26,205 bases of DNA, taken from positions 1 through 26,205 of the IMG/VR virus record IMGVR_UViG_3300047121_000328. One strand, 5' to 3'. This stretch comes from a virus. Under the pieces are notes generated by a model that ran no database searches, had not been told where the DNA came from, and was given only the letters and a program-made list of their open reading frames with translations. Shown here one piece after another: positions 1 through 6,267 of the stretch. Every line of letters begins with the position of its first letter. Position 1 is the stretch's first letter. The position numbers and the translations under genes are program-made.

Positions 1-2
1 CC

Positions 3-866
<864 letters not shown>

Positions 867-876
<10 letters not shown>

Positions 877-1118
877 TTTTCCTCGAGGACGTCATACGTT
901 GCGACCACGGCGAGCGGGTGAATCCGTACCGTCCCGACGTCGTCCAGGATCGTATCGGGGGTCGGGCCCTCAAGGGCGATCTGTCCGAGGCCCCTCGTGG
1001 TACCCCAGCGGCGAATGCACCGCGCTTCCGTGAGGACGTACCCCGCGGGGGGATCGTAGGACAGGCGGCCGATCCAGACCCAGCCGCGTTGACCGATCAC
1101 GATCCGGAGCGGGTTCAC
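867..1118 (-). CDS. Hypothetical protein, 83 aa
   Basis: I do not recognise this protein. It reads as a small soluble domain with a Trp-rich beta-like first half (QRGWVWIGRLSYDPPAGYVL), one cysteine and an Asp/Val-rich second half. Its GTG start overlaps the stop of the 60-aa gene upstream as GTGA, which supports the start and suggests translational coupling. It is the third gene of the small run that begins with the HTH gene at 1563. No function is inferred. Confidence 0.65.
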
Positions 1119-1297
1119 GGTTCACCGTCCACGGCGGCGGTGAGCCACTCGAGGCGCACCCAACCCGTCCCGGTCGGGGTCGCAGTCTGGCGAGCTCCGT
1201 CCGGGTAGATCGCGATCGAGGACCAGCCCTCGCGACACCGGGGGTCCTCGACGATCACGAGGTCGCTCTCCCGGACGTCGTCCACTTCGGGGCTCAT
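1115..1297 (-). CDS. Hypothetical acidic small protein, 60 aa
   Basis: The protein starts MSPEVDDVRESDLVIVEDP and ends with a Trp-containing segment (TGTGWVRLEWLTAAVDGEP). The middle part, CREGWSSIAIYPDGARQTA, looks like a small beta-structure. The ATG overlaps the HTH gene's stop as ATGA, so the two are probably co-translated. A longer upstream extension of this frame runs antisense-like through the HTH gene and is rejected. The function is unknown. Position directly after an HTH gene and acidic composition make it a possible part of the same accessory unit. Confidence 0.65.
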   Translation of the reverse strand: MSPEVDDVRESDLVIVEDPRCREGWSSIAIYPDGARQTATPTGTGWVRLEWLTAAVDGEP

Positions 1298-1563
1298 AGG
1301 TCGACCCCCGCGGCCTTTGCCGCTTTCGTCGCGACCGCCGACGGCAGAAGTACGGCGTGCATGGCGAGGTCCACGCGGAGGGCCGCCTCCGGCCCGAATG
1401 ACTCCGAGATCTTGGCGATCGTCGCTCGAGTCACGGCGATTGAGGTCGCCTCGAGGCACGCGACCGCGCCGCGCGAGATCCCCAGCGCATCGGCGAATTC
1501 CTGTTGCGTGAGTCCCGCCTCGCGGCGGAGGGCGACGATCGTACGATTGAGTGCGTTGCGCAT
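1294..1563 (-). CDS. Small Xre-type helix-turn-helix protein, candidate Aca-like repressor
   Basis: This is an 89-residue DNA-binding protein. Residues about 8-55 form a Cro/CI-type helix-turn-helix: LRREAGLTQQEFADALGIS followed by RGAVACLEA and a third and fourth helix through IAKISESFG. The remaining 35 residues are Ala-rich and probably help dimerise. The ATG at 1563 is chosen because it carries the conserved GAACGAACC-ATG start region seen at two other accessory genes. Upstream extensions of the frame run through a hairpin and the preceding gene. The gene lies 44 bp downstream of a small acidic gene and within 1.5 to 2.2 kb of three copies of a 19-bp palindrome, so it is the natural candidate to bind that operator. 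This matches the acr-aca arrangement but is inference. Confidence 0.85.
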   Translation of the reverse strand: MRNALNRTIVALRREAGLTQQEFADALGISRGAVACLEATSIAVTRATIAKISESFGPEAALRVDLAMHAVLLPSAVATKAAKAAGVDL

Positions 1564-1582
1564 GGTTCGTTCTCCGGTGAAA

Positions 1583-1600
1583 GGCCCCCTCGCGGGGGCC
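1583..1600 (-). promoter_or_regulatory. Hairpin between acidic gene and HTH gene
   Basis: In minus-strand RNA this reads as a 7-bp GGCCCCC/GGGGGCC stem closed by a GCGA loop (a GNRA-type tetraloop), followed by UUUC. It lies 8 bases past the acidic gene's stop and about 20 bases before the HTH start. It could attenuate read-through, protect the mRNA end or shape translation of the HTH gene. The short U-run makes full termination uncertain. Confidence 0.6.
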
Positions 1601-1607
1601 GGTAGGT

Positions 1608-1832
1608 TCAGTTGCGAATGTGACGGGGAACTCCCGTAAGGAGGATCTGCCATTCCCACCCTTCCGCGTCGGTCCCCCAATAGGTCCGCGTCGCGGCGTC
1701 CCTGTCGTCCGAGGAATCATCCGCGAGGCAGTAGAGTTCCTCGGAGATCTCGTGGTCCCATTCGATCTCGATCGTCTCGTGGGTGCGGGCGGAGTCCGAA
1801 GTCAACAGTTTCGCGTTCTGGGCCGTGTTCAT
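1608..1832 (-). CDS. Small acidic protein, candidate anti-defence (Acr-like by position)
   Basis: This is a 74-residue protein with about 16 Asp/Glu against 6 Lys/Arg, clustered as ETIEIEWDHEISEEL and LADDSSDDRD. A Trp-rich segment (TYWGTDAEGWEWQIL) follows. I know no family for it. The ATG at 1832 has a strong AAAGGAAC ribosome-binding site within a leader shared with the gene at 2835. Upstream lie a hairpin and a promoter with a 19-bp palindrome. The next gene downstream is a small HTH protein. Size, acidity, dedicated regulated promoter and the downstream HTH partner are the usual features of anti-CRISPR and other anti-defence genes. The role is inferred from context, not from homology. 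Confidence 0.7.
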   Translation of the reverse strand: MNTAQNAKLLTSDSARTHETIEIEWDHEISEELYCLADDSSDDRDAATRTYWGTDAEGWEWQILLTGVPRHIRN

Positions 1833-1851
1833 GGTTCGTGTTCCTTTCGGG

Positions 1852-1870
1852 CCGGCGCTTCGTGCGCCGG
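1852..1870 (-). promoter_or_regulatory. Leader hairpin of the acidic gene
   Basis: CCGGCGC-ACGAA-GCGCCGG in the RNA sense forms a 7-bp stem with a 5-base loop, 19 bases upstream of the ATG at 1832. It begins right at the expected transcription start. The segment between hairpin and ATG contains the 19-base GAAAGGAACACGAACCATG, which is identical upstream of 2835. It is probably a 5' stabiliser or translation element. Confidence 0.65.
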
Positions 1871-1877
1871 TCTCCCT

Positions 1878-1906
1878 TATGTAATGTCTGACGTTGCAAG
1901 AGTCAA
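1878..1906 (-). promoter_or_regulatory. Promoter with palindromic operator for the acidic gene
   Basis: The -35 is TTGACT (1901-1906), the spacer is 17 bases, and the -10 candidate is TACATA (1878-1883). The spacer and -10 hold a near-palindrome at 1880-1898, TGCAACGTCAGACATTACA on the minus strand (TGYAA-GTC-GAC-TTACA symmetry). This position would let a bound repressor block RNA polymerase. A near-identical 30-base element sits at 3092-3120. Confidence 0.75.
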
Positions 1907-1925
1907 GCACCGATCGAAAGAATCG

Positions 1926-2357
1926 TCATCGCCAGATCACAGCCCTTCGATGCCCCGAGGCGAACCGCGCCGCGGCGGTCCCGCCCTCGAGGTGGACGAC
2001 CCCCGCCCCGACATGCGCGAGGGCCGCACGGAGGGCCGCCCCGGTCACGAGGACGCACCGCGCCGGGCCGGACCAGCGAGAGCTAGGCGCGCCGGCGTAG
2101 ATGAGCTCCGCATCGCCCGAGAGGCGGTACCGCCCCGAGACGGGAGCGGCCTCCACGACGTCCGCCGGCCGCGCGAGCAGGATCCGGAGGCCGTCCTCCG
2201 ATCCGTACAAGAGGAACGCGCTACCGTTCGCCTTGCGCACGCGCGAGAGGGCGACGGCCGCAACGGAGAGCGTCTCAGACTCGGGGAAGAGCGCGGAGGC
2301 CCACGAGGGGGCCGCGACCCCGTCCACGAGGGACAGGGTCTCGACTTGGCGTTTCAA
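1926..2357 (-). CDS. Hypothetical protein, 143 aa
   Basis: I do not recognise this protein. It looks like a compact alternating beta/alpha domain: hydrophobic strands such as SAFLLYGSEDGLRILLA and AELIYAGAP alternate with Ala-rich helices, and it ends in a basic segment (GHRRAVIWR). The start is a TTG whose TGA overlap with the upstream stop (TTGA, 2354-2357) repeats the 4-base coupling used throughout the phage, so a TTG start is credible. There are no signal peptide, membrane segments or metal-binding motif. It is the last gene of the unit starting at 2835. The function is unknown. Confidence 0.65.
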   Translation of the reverse strand: MKRQVETLSLVDGVAAPSWASALFPESETLSVAAVALSRVRKANGSAFLLYGSEDGLRILLARPADVVEAAPVSGRYRLSGDAELIYAGAPSSRWSGPARCVLVTGAALRAALAHVGAGVVHLEGGTAAARFASGHRRAVIWR

Positions 2358-2551
2358 CGGCCCCCCTCGAGGCGGAGAGTGTCCAGAAGCGCCCGCGAAT
2401 TGCTAGGCACGGGGACCCATCCCCGTTGTGGGTTCAGGGTCCACCATTCCCCGTTAGGCGCGCTTCTCTCGGGGAGCGTCCACACGTAACCGTGTCCGTT
2501 CCCCACGCGAAGACCGACGATCTTGTCCCCGAAAGCGGTTTTGATCTTCAC
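2354..2551 (-). CDS. Hypothetical protein, 65 aa
   Basis: This small beta-rich protein starts MKIKTAFGDKIVGLRVGNGH, has a WTLPE segment and a WWTLNPQRGWVPVPS core, and ends in a basic helix (RALLDTLRLEGGR). I chose GTG at 2551 over the GTG at 2566 because it makes a GTGA overlap with the upstream stop, the pattern found at most junctions here, and because the residues upstream of it are less protein-like. The Trp-rich body suggests a small folded domain. No family is recognised. Confidence 0.6.
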   Translation of the reverse strand: MKIKTAFGDKIVGLRVGNGHGYVWTLPERSAPNGEWWTLNPQRGWVPVPSNSRALLDTLRLEGGR

Positions 2552-2835
2552 GCCGTCACCGAACACAGGGCGGACGCCAGGACCAGGATCCGCGCGCGGC
2601 CCTTGCCGCGGCGCTCCTCAGTCACGACGATCCCCGGGAGGGCCTCGAGGCGACGGACCAGGTTCGATCTCGAGGCCTTGTAATGCGAGCCCCACGAGGC
2701 TGCCTTGCCCGTCAGGGTCGACCCCGAGAGGGACTCGGAGCCGAGGACGATCCCGCGCTGGTAGTCGCCGCGGCACGCCTCGAGGCAGCGCTTGCGGTCG
2801 GCGGGGGAGAGGTGGGACAGATCGGAGTAGCTCAT
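2548..2835 (-). CDS. Small protein, possibly winged-helix-like
   Basis: This 95-residue protein has an N-terminal helical part (LSPADRKRCLEACRGDYQRG) and a segment ESLSGSTLTGKAASWGSHY followed by ASRSNLVRRLEALPG. It ends with a beta pair (IVVTEERRGKGRARILVLA). The helix, Ser/Arg-rich helix and basic beta-hairpin order resembles a winged helix, so DNA binding is plausible but unproven. The ATG at 2835 carries the shared GAAAGGAACACGAACCATG start region and a leader hairpin. The gene heads a three-gene unit (2835 to 1926) coupled by GTGA and TTGA overlaps. Alternative: an unrelated small phage protein. Confidence 0.65.
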   Translation of the reverse strand: MSYSDLSHLSPADRKRCLEACRGDYQRGIVLGSESLSGSTLTGKAASWGSHYKASRSNLVRRLEALPGIVVTEERRGKGRARILVLASALCSVTA

Positions 2836-2855
2836 GGTTCGTGTTCCTTTCAGTG

Positions 2856-2872
2856 GGGCGCATCGTGCGCCC
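2856..2872 (-). promoter_or_regulatory. Leader hairpin of the 95-aa gene
   Basis: GGGCGC-ACGAU-GCGCCC in the RNA sense has a 6-bp stem and 5-base loop, 20 bases upstream of the ATG at 2835. It has the same layout and loop style as 1852-1870, and the sequence from the ribosome-binding site to the ATG is identical. The stems differ in sequence but conserve pairing, which supports a structural role. Confidence 0.6.
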
Positions 2873-2881
2873 GGTTTTCCT

Positions 2882-2897
2882 TATGTACGGTCGTCAA
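2882..2897 (-). promoter_or_regulatory. Collapsed copy of the accessory promoter
   Basis: TTGACG (2892-2897) and TACATA (2882-2887) are present but only 4 bases apart, against 16 or 17 in the other copies, and only a partial operator half-site remains. A TCGACC about 18 bases upstream of TACATA could serve as an alternative -35. The upstream gene's TGA stop (2894-2896) lies inside TTGACG, as at two other copies. Confidence 0.4.
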
Positions 2898-3085
2898 GTC
2901 TCTTCGGTCGATTCTTCGTCCTCTTCGGCGATCGCGGCGTTGAGGTCCGCCGCGAACTTCGCGCTCAGGCGATCGTAGGCGACGAGCGCCGCGCCCGAGA
3001 ACTCCGCGCGGCGAGCTCGCGCGCGGTCCGCCGTCGAGGCTTTCGGGGCCCCAAGGTACTTCGTCCAGTTCGATGCGTTGCTCAT
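2894..3085 (-). CDS. Small protein, 63 aa, acidic C-terminus
   Basis: The sequence runs MSNASNWTKYLGAPKASTAD, a basic stretch (RARARRAEFS), a helix (LVAYDRLSAKFAADLNAAI) and an acidic tail (AEEDEESTEET). The bipolar charge suggests a small helical protein that binds nucleic acid or protein. I chose the ATG at 3085 because it follows AGAAGGAC directly after a promoter. Longer upstream versions of the frame run through the promoter and the 207-aa gene. It appears to be a single-gene unit with its own operator-bearing promoter. No family is recognised. Confidence 0.65.
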   Translation of the reverse strand: MSNASNWTKYLGAPKASTADRARARRAEFSGAALVAYDRLSAKFAADLNAAIAEEDEESTEET

Positions 3086-3091
3086 GTCCTT

Positions 3092-3120
3092 CTTGTAATG
3101 TCCGACGTTACAAGAGTCAA
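3092..3120 (-). promoter_or_regulatory. Promoter with best-conserved palindromic operator
   Basis: The -35 TTGACT (3115-3120), a 17-base spacer and -10 TACAAG (3092-3097) lie directly upstream of the 63-aa gene. The operator at 3094-3112 reads TGTAACGTCGGACATTACA on the minus strand: TGTAA-GTC-GAC-TTACA, symmetric at 16 of 19 positions. The -10 ends only 6 bases before the ATG, so the transcript would be almost leaderless. The upstream gene's TGA stop sits within the -35 hexamer. Confidence 0.75.
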
Positions 3121-3740
3121 GGCCGATCGTCAAAGATCTTCGTCGGCCGAGCGACCTCGATCCCTTCCTCCCGCTGGGGCAGGAACGTGAAACCCCCGCG
3201 GTGGGCCGGCGGACTGTGGGAGAGCGAGATCCGCGCCGGGCGGGGGACCGACCATCGGACCTCAAGCGTATGCGCATCGTACGAGGCGCGTTGCCCCCTC
3301 GAGAGGCGGAACACGGTCCCCCCTGGGAGGCGGAGGCCGAGCTCCCGGAGCCTCTTTCGCTCGACGGCGACCCCGAGGACGCGGACCAGTCGATCCTTCC
3401 CAGTTCCGATCCGGCGGAACTGCGCGGACGTGAGCTCGATCCATCGGTCGACCACGTAGCGATCGGGTGCGAACTCGACGGGCTCACGGGGCGGAGAGAC
3501 CCCGCTGATCTGCAGATCGCAGACGATCGTCGGGGGCAGTCTCGTCCAGCGCGCGGGGGTATACTCGACGTAGGCGTGACCCTTCGCGTCCGCGGCGTCG
3601 CCGAAGTGCCGTCGGAGGCGCGGGAGGAGCCAAGAGGGGACCCCGTCGACGGAGACGACGAGGCGGACCCATGGAACGGAAGGATCGAGGTGGGACGGCA
3701 GATCAGCGGGACACACTAGGCAGGCGGTAGGGTTCGACAT
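3117..3740 (-). CDS. Hypothetical protein, 207 aa
   Basis: I recognise no family. The N-terminus (MSNPTACLVCPADLPSHLDP) has a CxxC pair but no second metal pair nearby, so a zinc site is not established. The middle holds beta-rich segments (WVRLVVSVDGVPSWLL and HAYVEYTPARW), and the C-terminal half is basic (KRLRELGLRLPGGTVFRLSR). No signal peptide or membrane helix is visible. The ATG at 3740 follows AGGGTCG and lies 6 bases after a -10 element, implying a near-leaderless message. It is the first accessory gene after the tail module and a single-gene unit under an operator-bearing promoter. Confidence 0.65.
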   Translation of the reverse strand: MSNPTACLVCPADLPSHLDPSVPWVRLVVSVDGVPSWLLPRLRRHFGDAADAKGHAYVEYTPARWTRLPPTIVCDLQISGVSPPREPVEFAPDRYVVDRWIELTSAQFRRIGTGKDRLVRVLGVAVERKRLRELGLRLPGGTVFRLSRGQRASYDAHTLEVRWSVPRPARISLSHSPPAHRGGFTFLPQREEGIEVARPTKIFDDRP

Positions 3741-3746
3741 CGACCC

Positions 3747-3774
3747 TATGTAATGCCGCCATGTACAGTGTCAA
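3747..3774 (-). promoter_or_regulatory. Promoter with weaker palindromic operator, head of accessory region
   Basis: TTGACA (3769-3774), a 16-base spacer and TACATA (3747-3752) match bacterial consensus well. A 19-base element at 3749-3767 keeps the outer arms (TGTAC...TTACA on the minus strand) and the same placement as the other operators, but its centre is not symmetric. The TGA stop of the beta-propeller gene (3771-3773) is built into the -35 box. Confidence 0.65.
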
Positions 3775-4994
3775 GCCCCGCCGACGGAAAGGGCCTGTGC
3801 GACCTCGACGATCCCCGCGGCCCTGTAGCGCGCCGCGGCGAACCGCGTCCCCGCGAGGACGAGGACGTCAGGGGATCCCACGGGGGCGACGGCGAAGGCC
3901 CTCATGGGGTCCGGCGTCGTCGTCCACGCGACCCCGCCGTCGGTCGAGATCATGAGATCGGGCGCGTTCCCCCTCGCGGCGACGATCGTCGCGCCGCGGA
4001 CGGCCGCGACCGACCGCCCGGTGTTCCGCCACGTCACGCCGGGGAGCGTCGCGATCCTCGCGAGCGTCGTCGGGCCGTCGGTGGAGTAGACGTAGGCATT
4101 CGTCCCGTTGTCGAGGCCGACGAAAAAGAGGCCGTACTCGTCGGACCAGACGACCCACCGGACTTGATACGAGCCGAACGAAAGGAACGGGACGACCGGG
4201 GTCACCGCCGCGGAGACGCCCGGTTCCCAGTAGCCGATCTCCTGCGTCGCCGTCGCGCTCGCGGTGAGGCCGTATCTCGAGCCCACGGCAAGGTGACGGA
4301 TCGGTTCGGTCCCCGTCCGGACAATCACCGTCTCGACCGCGGCGGAGAGGTCCCCGGCAGCGTGGGTCAGTGTCCACACGGAGGGCCGGCCCAGTGTGTC
4401 GATCCCGCCTACGACGATCTCGGATCTCGCATCGTTGATCGCGGTGACGTTGGCCTCCGAGGCCCCCGCGAGCCCGGCGAACGAGTTCCACGCGAGGCCG
4501 TCCCCGCGGGCCCAAAGGTCGAAGTCCCCTGAGCTCCCCTGCGTCGCCGTCCCGGCGATCGCGTCCTCCCCGGAGGCGAGCGAGATCCAGTTACTCGCAG
4601 CGTCCGGGAGATCGAACTCGGTCGTCCACGAGTATCCCCCGTCCGCGGAGGCGTAGGCACGGCGATCGTTGCTCGCGAGCACCAGGCGTCGATCGCCGTA
4701 GGTCGCGCATGCGAGGCCCGTGACTCCGTTCGCGGGGGTCGTGTTCACCGTCGCGCGGTCCGTCCAGTTCCGCGCTTCGATCTCGTCTAGCAGTTGCAAC
4801 CATCGCGAGGTCTCCCACCGACGAAAGTTGTCCCGCTGCGGATCCAGCGGGGTCTCGGGGACGTACCCCGCGGCCTCCGCGCCGTCCGTCGGCTGGATCT
4901 TCGTCGGGGTCCCCGCCCACGGCTCGGGGCCGGCCGGATAGGTGGCGTTTGCGGCGAAGGTCCGGAGTCTCCCTCGGGGGCGTGCGGCGGTCAT
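3771..4994 (-). CDS. BNR-repeat beta-propeller tail protein, probable receptor binding
   Basis: This is a 407-residue protein. Residues about 30-75 (GYVPETPLDPQRDN, then WLQLLDEIEARN) resemble the short N-terminal attachment segment of phage tail-tip proteins. From about residue 90 there are regular beta-blade segments with two clear Asp-boxes, SADGGYSW (116-123) and STDGGVAW (350-357), plus a degenerate copy near YVYSTDGPTT. Asp-boxes are the hallmark of sialidase/BNR-type propellers, but no catalytic Arg triad is obvious, so binding to surface glycans or receptor is more likely than cleavage. The gene is the last of the tail module, after the DUF2612 gene, as expected for an adsorption protein. 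There is a 12-bp gap to the upstream gene and a promoter at its end. Confidence 0.75.
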   Translation of the reverse strand: MTAARPRGRLRTFAANATYPAGPEPWAGTPTKIQPTDGAEAAGYVPETPLDPQRDNFRRWETSRWLQLLDEIEARNWTDRATVNTTPANGVTGLACATYGDRRLVLASNDRRAYASADGGYSWTTEFDLPDAASNWISLASGEDAIAGTATQGSSGDFDLWARGDGLAWNSFAGLAGASEANVTAINDARSEIVVGGIDTLGRPSVWTLTHAAGDLSAAVETVIVRTGTEPIRHLAVGSRYGLTASATATQEIGYWEPGVSAAVTPVVPFLSFGSYQVRWVVWSDEYGLFFVGLDNGTNAYVYSTDGPTTLARIATLPGVTWRNTGRSVAAVRGATIVAARGNAPDLMISTDGGVAWTTTPDPMRAFAVAPVGSPDVLVLAGTRFAAARYRAAGIVEVAQALSVGGA

Positions 4995-5006
4995 CCCGCG
5001 AGTGTA

Positions 5007-5525
5007 TCACACCTCGATCGCGTGGCCCCATGTCCCCGTGGACCAAGCGCCCGAGGACCATAGCGCCGTTGGTGATCCGGGTAGGCCCACGACGATCACG
5101 AGGGTGATCGCGTTCCCGGTCGCCAGCGCTAGGTTTCCCACGAGGCCGGGGATCTCCTCGGGGGCGACCTCGAGGGCCCAGATCGTCGCGCTCGCGGGGG
5201 GCGTCTCGAGCAATGTCCACGTCACGCCTGGCGCGGAGAGTTCCGCGACATCGAGCAGATCGAACGTGCGCCCCTGGGACCTGTAGGCCCGGCCTCGAGC
5301 TCGAAGCGCGGCGCGGTACTCCGGATCGAGCGCCGTCCCGCGTCCGAGATCGAGGATTCCACCGATCTGGTCCAGGCCCGCCCCCGTAGCGGCGTCCGGA
5401 TCGAGCGCGACGTCACCGACCTCGATCGAGGCCCCCGCGACGTCGTCCCACGGTCGGAGCCATGACACGAGGACGGCCTCGAGGCGCGGCCGGCGGAACA
5501 TCGGGGGGAGCTTCGAGAGGTCCAC
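5007..5525 (-). CDS. DUF2612-like baseplate protein (gpI-like)
   Basis: The 172 residues fit the DUF2612 pattern. An N-terminal helix is followed by GAGLDQIGGILDLGRG around residues 48-63, then YRAALRARGRAYRSQGRTFDLLDVA, and a beta-rich C-terminal half ending in a Trp/Gly segment (LWSSGAWSTGTWGHA). Proteins of this type follow the gpJ-like wedge in simple contractile baseplates and link wedges to fibres. Here it is separated from gpJ by about 4.4 kb of lysis and fibre genes, which is unusual. The start is GTG at 5525, one base after the upstream TAG. The downstream neighbour is the beta-propeller, consistent with fibre attachment. Confidence 0.75.
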   Translation of the reverse strand: MDLSKLPPMFRRPRLEAVLVSWLRPWDDVAGASIEVGDVALDPDAATGAGLDQIGGILDLGRGTALDPEYRAALRARGRAYRSQGRTFDLLDVAELSAPGVTWTLLETPPASATIWALEVAPEEIPGLVGNLALATGNAITLVIVVGLPGSPTALWSSGAWSTGTWGHAIEV

Positions 5526-5526
5526 C

Positions 5527-6267
5527 CTACGAGCCTACCACGATCTCGGAGGGTCCGGCGGCGGACATGACCACGGACGTCGGGCCCGGGGACGTCGCAC
5601 GCGCGCCGCGCGCCGGAGGGGCCGTGAGGGCGACCGTGGACGCCGCGACCGGCCCGAGTGTCCAGGCCCAGACGATCGCGCCGCCACGGACGTTGACGGG
5701 GGCCGCCACGAGGGTCCCCCCGAGCGACGCAAGTCCGTCCCCGGACGCCGCCTCGAGGTCCGCGCGGACGTCGACGGAGGTCACGAGGAGCGCCGCACGG
5801 GCGAGGCCGTTCCCGAGCAGGGCGGGGCATACGCCCGCGGCGGACGCCCCCGGGGACCGCGTGACCGCGCCCGCCGCGACGGCGACGGACGCCACCCCCG
5901 AAGGGCCCGCGGACCTCAAGGCGGCCGCCCCGGCGACGGTGACGGACGCCACCGCCGAAGGGCCCGAGACACGCAAGGTCACCGCCCCGCTCGGCGCGGG
6001 GAGGGCCGCGACGGTCGAAGGTCCCCGGTCACGTGCGACGGCCGCCCCTTGGGGGGCGGGGAGGGCCGCGACGGCCGACGGGCCCGAACTACGGACCCCG
6101 ACGGACGCGAGCAACAGGAGGGACGCGCCGGCGTCGATCCACAGGGACCCCGGGGCCGGATCGGGGTCCCAAAATCCCGCGTCGAGGATCGCGGGCGCAC
6201 CTTGCCCCGGGGCCGTCGGGACGAACCCCGACGGCTCCGGGAGGACGAAGGCCGACCGGAAGATCAT
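5527..6267 (-). CDS. Virion or fibre-like protein with 19-20 residue repeats
   Basis: This is a 246-residue protein with an N-terminal region (MIFRSAFVLPEPSGFVPTAP, then a Trp/Asp/Pro segment) followed by degenerate repeats. GPSAVAALPAPQGA begins at residue 62 and recurs at 82, 102, 121 and 140 as GPSTVAALPAPSGA, GPSAVASVTVAGAA, GPSGVASVAVAAGA and GASAAGV. The small-residue beta-type repeats suggest an elongated or stacked fold as in fibres, though no family is recognised. The ATG overlaps the upstream stop as ATGA. It lies between a structural protein and DUF2612 in the host-contact block. Two more GP-S/T segments occur near the C-terminus. Confidence 0.6.
   Translation of the reverse strand: MIFRSAFVLPEPSGFVPTAPGQGAPAILDAGFWDPDPAPGSLWIDAGASLLLLASVGVRSSGPSAVAALPAPQGAAVARDRGPSTVAALPAPSGAVTLRVSGPSAVASVTVAGAAALRSAGPSGVASVAVAAGAVTRSPGASAAGVCPALLGNGLARAALLVTSVDVRADLEAASGDGLASLGGTLVAAPVNVRGGAIVWAWTLGPVAASTVALTAPPARGARATSPGPTSVVMSAAGPSEIVVGS
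5851..6084 (-). repeat. Degenerate 57-60 bp tandem repeats in a coding sequence
   Basis: Four units of 19-20 codons begin with Gly-Pro-Ser at residues 62, 82, 102 and 121 of the 246-residue protein, and a fifth weak unit begins at residue 140. The first two units are the most alike, sharing VAALPAP. Confidence 0.8.

Noticed and set aside
3117-3740. CxxC of the 207-aa protein as a zinc finger
   Set aside because: Only one Cys pair is present near the N-terminus and no partner pair is nearby.
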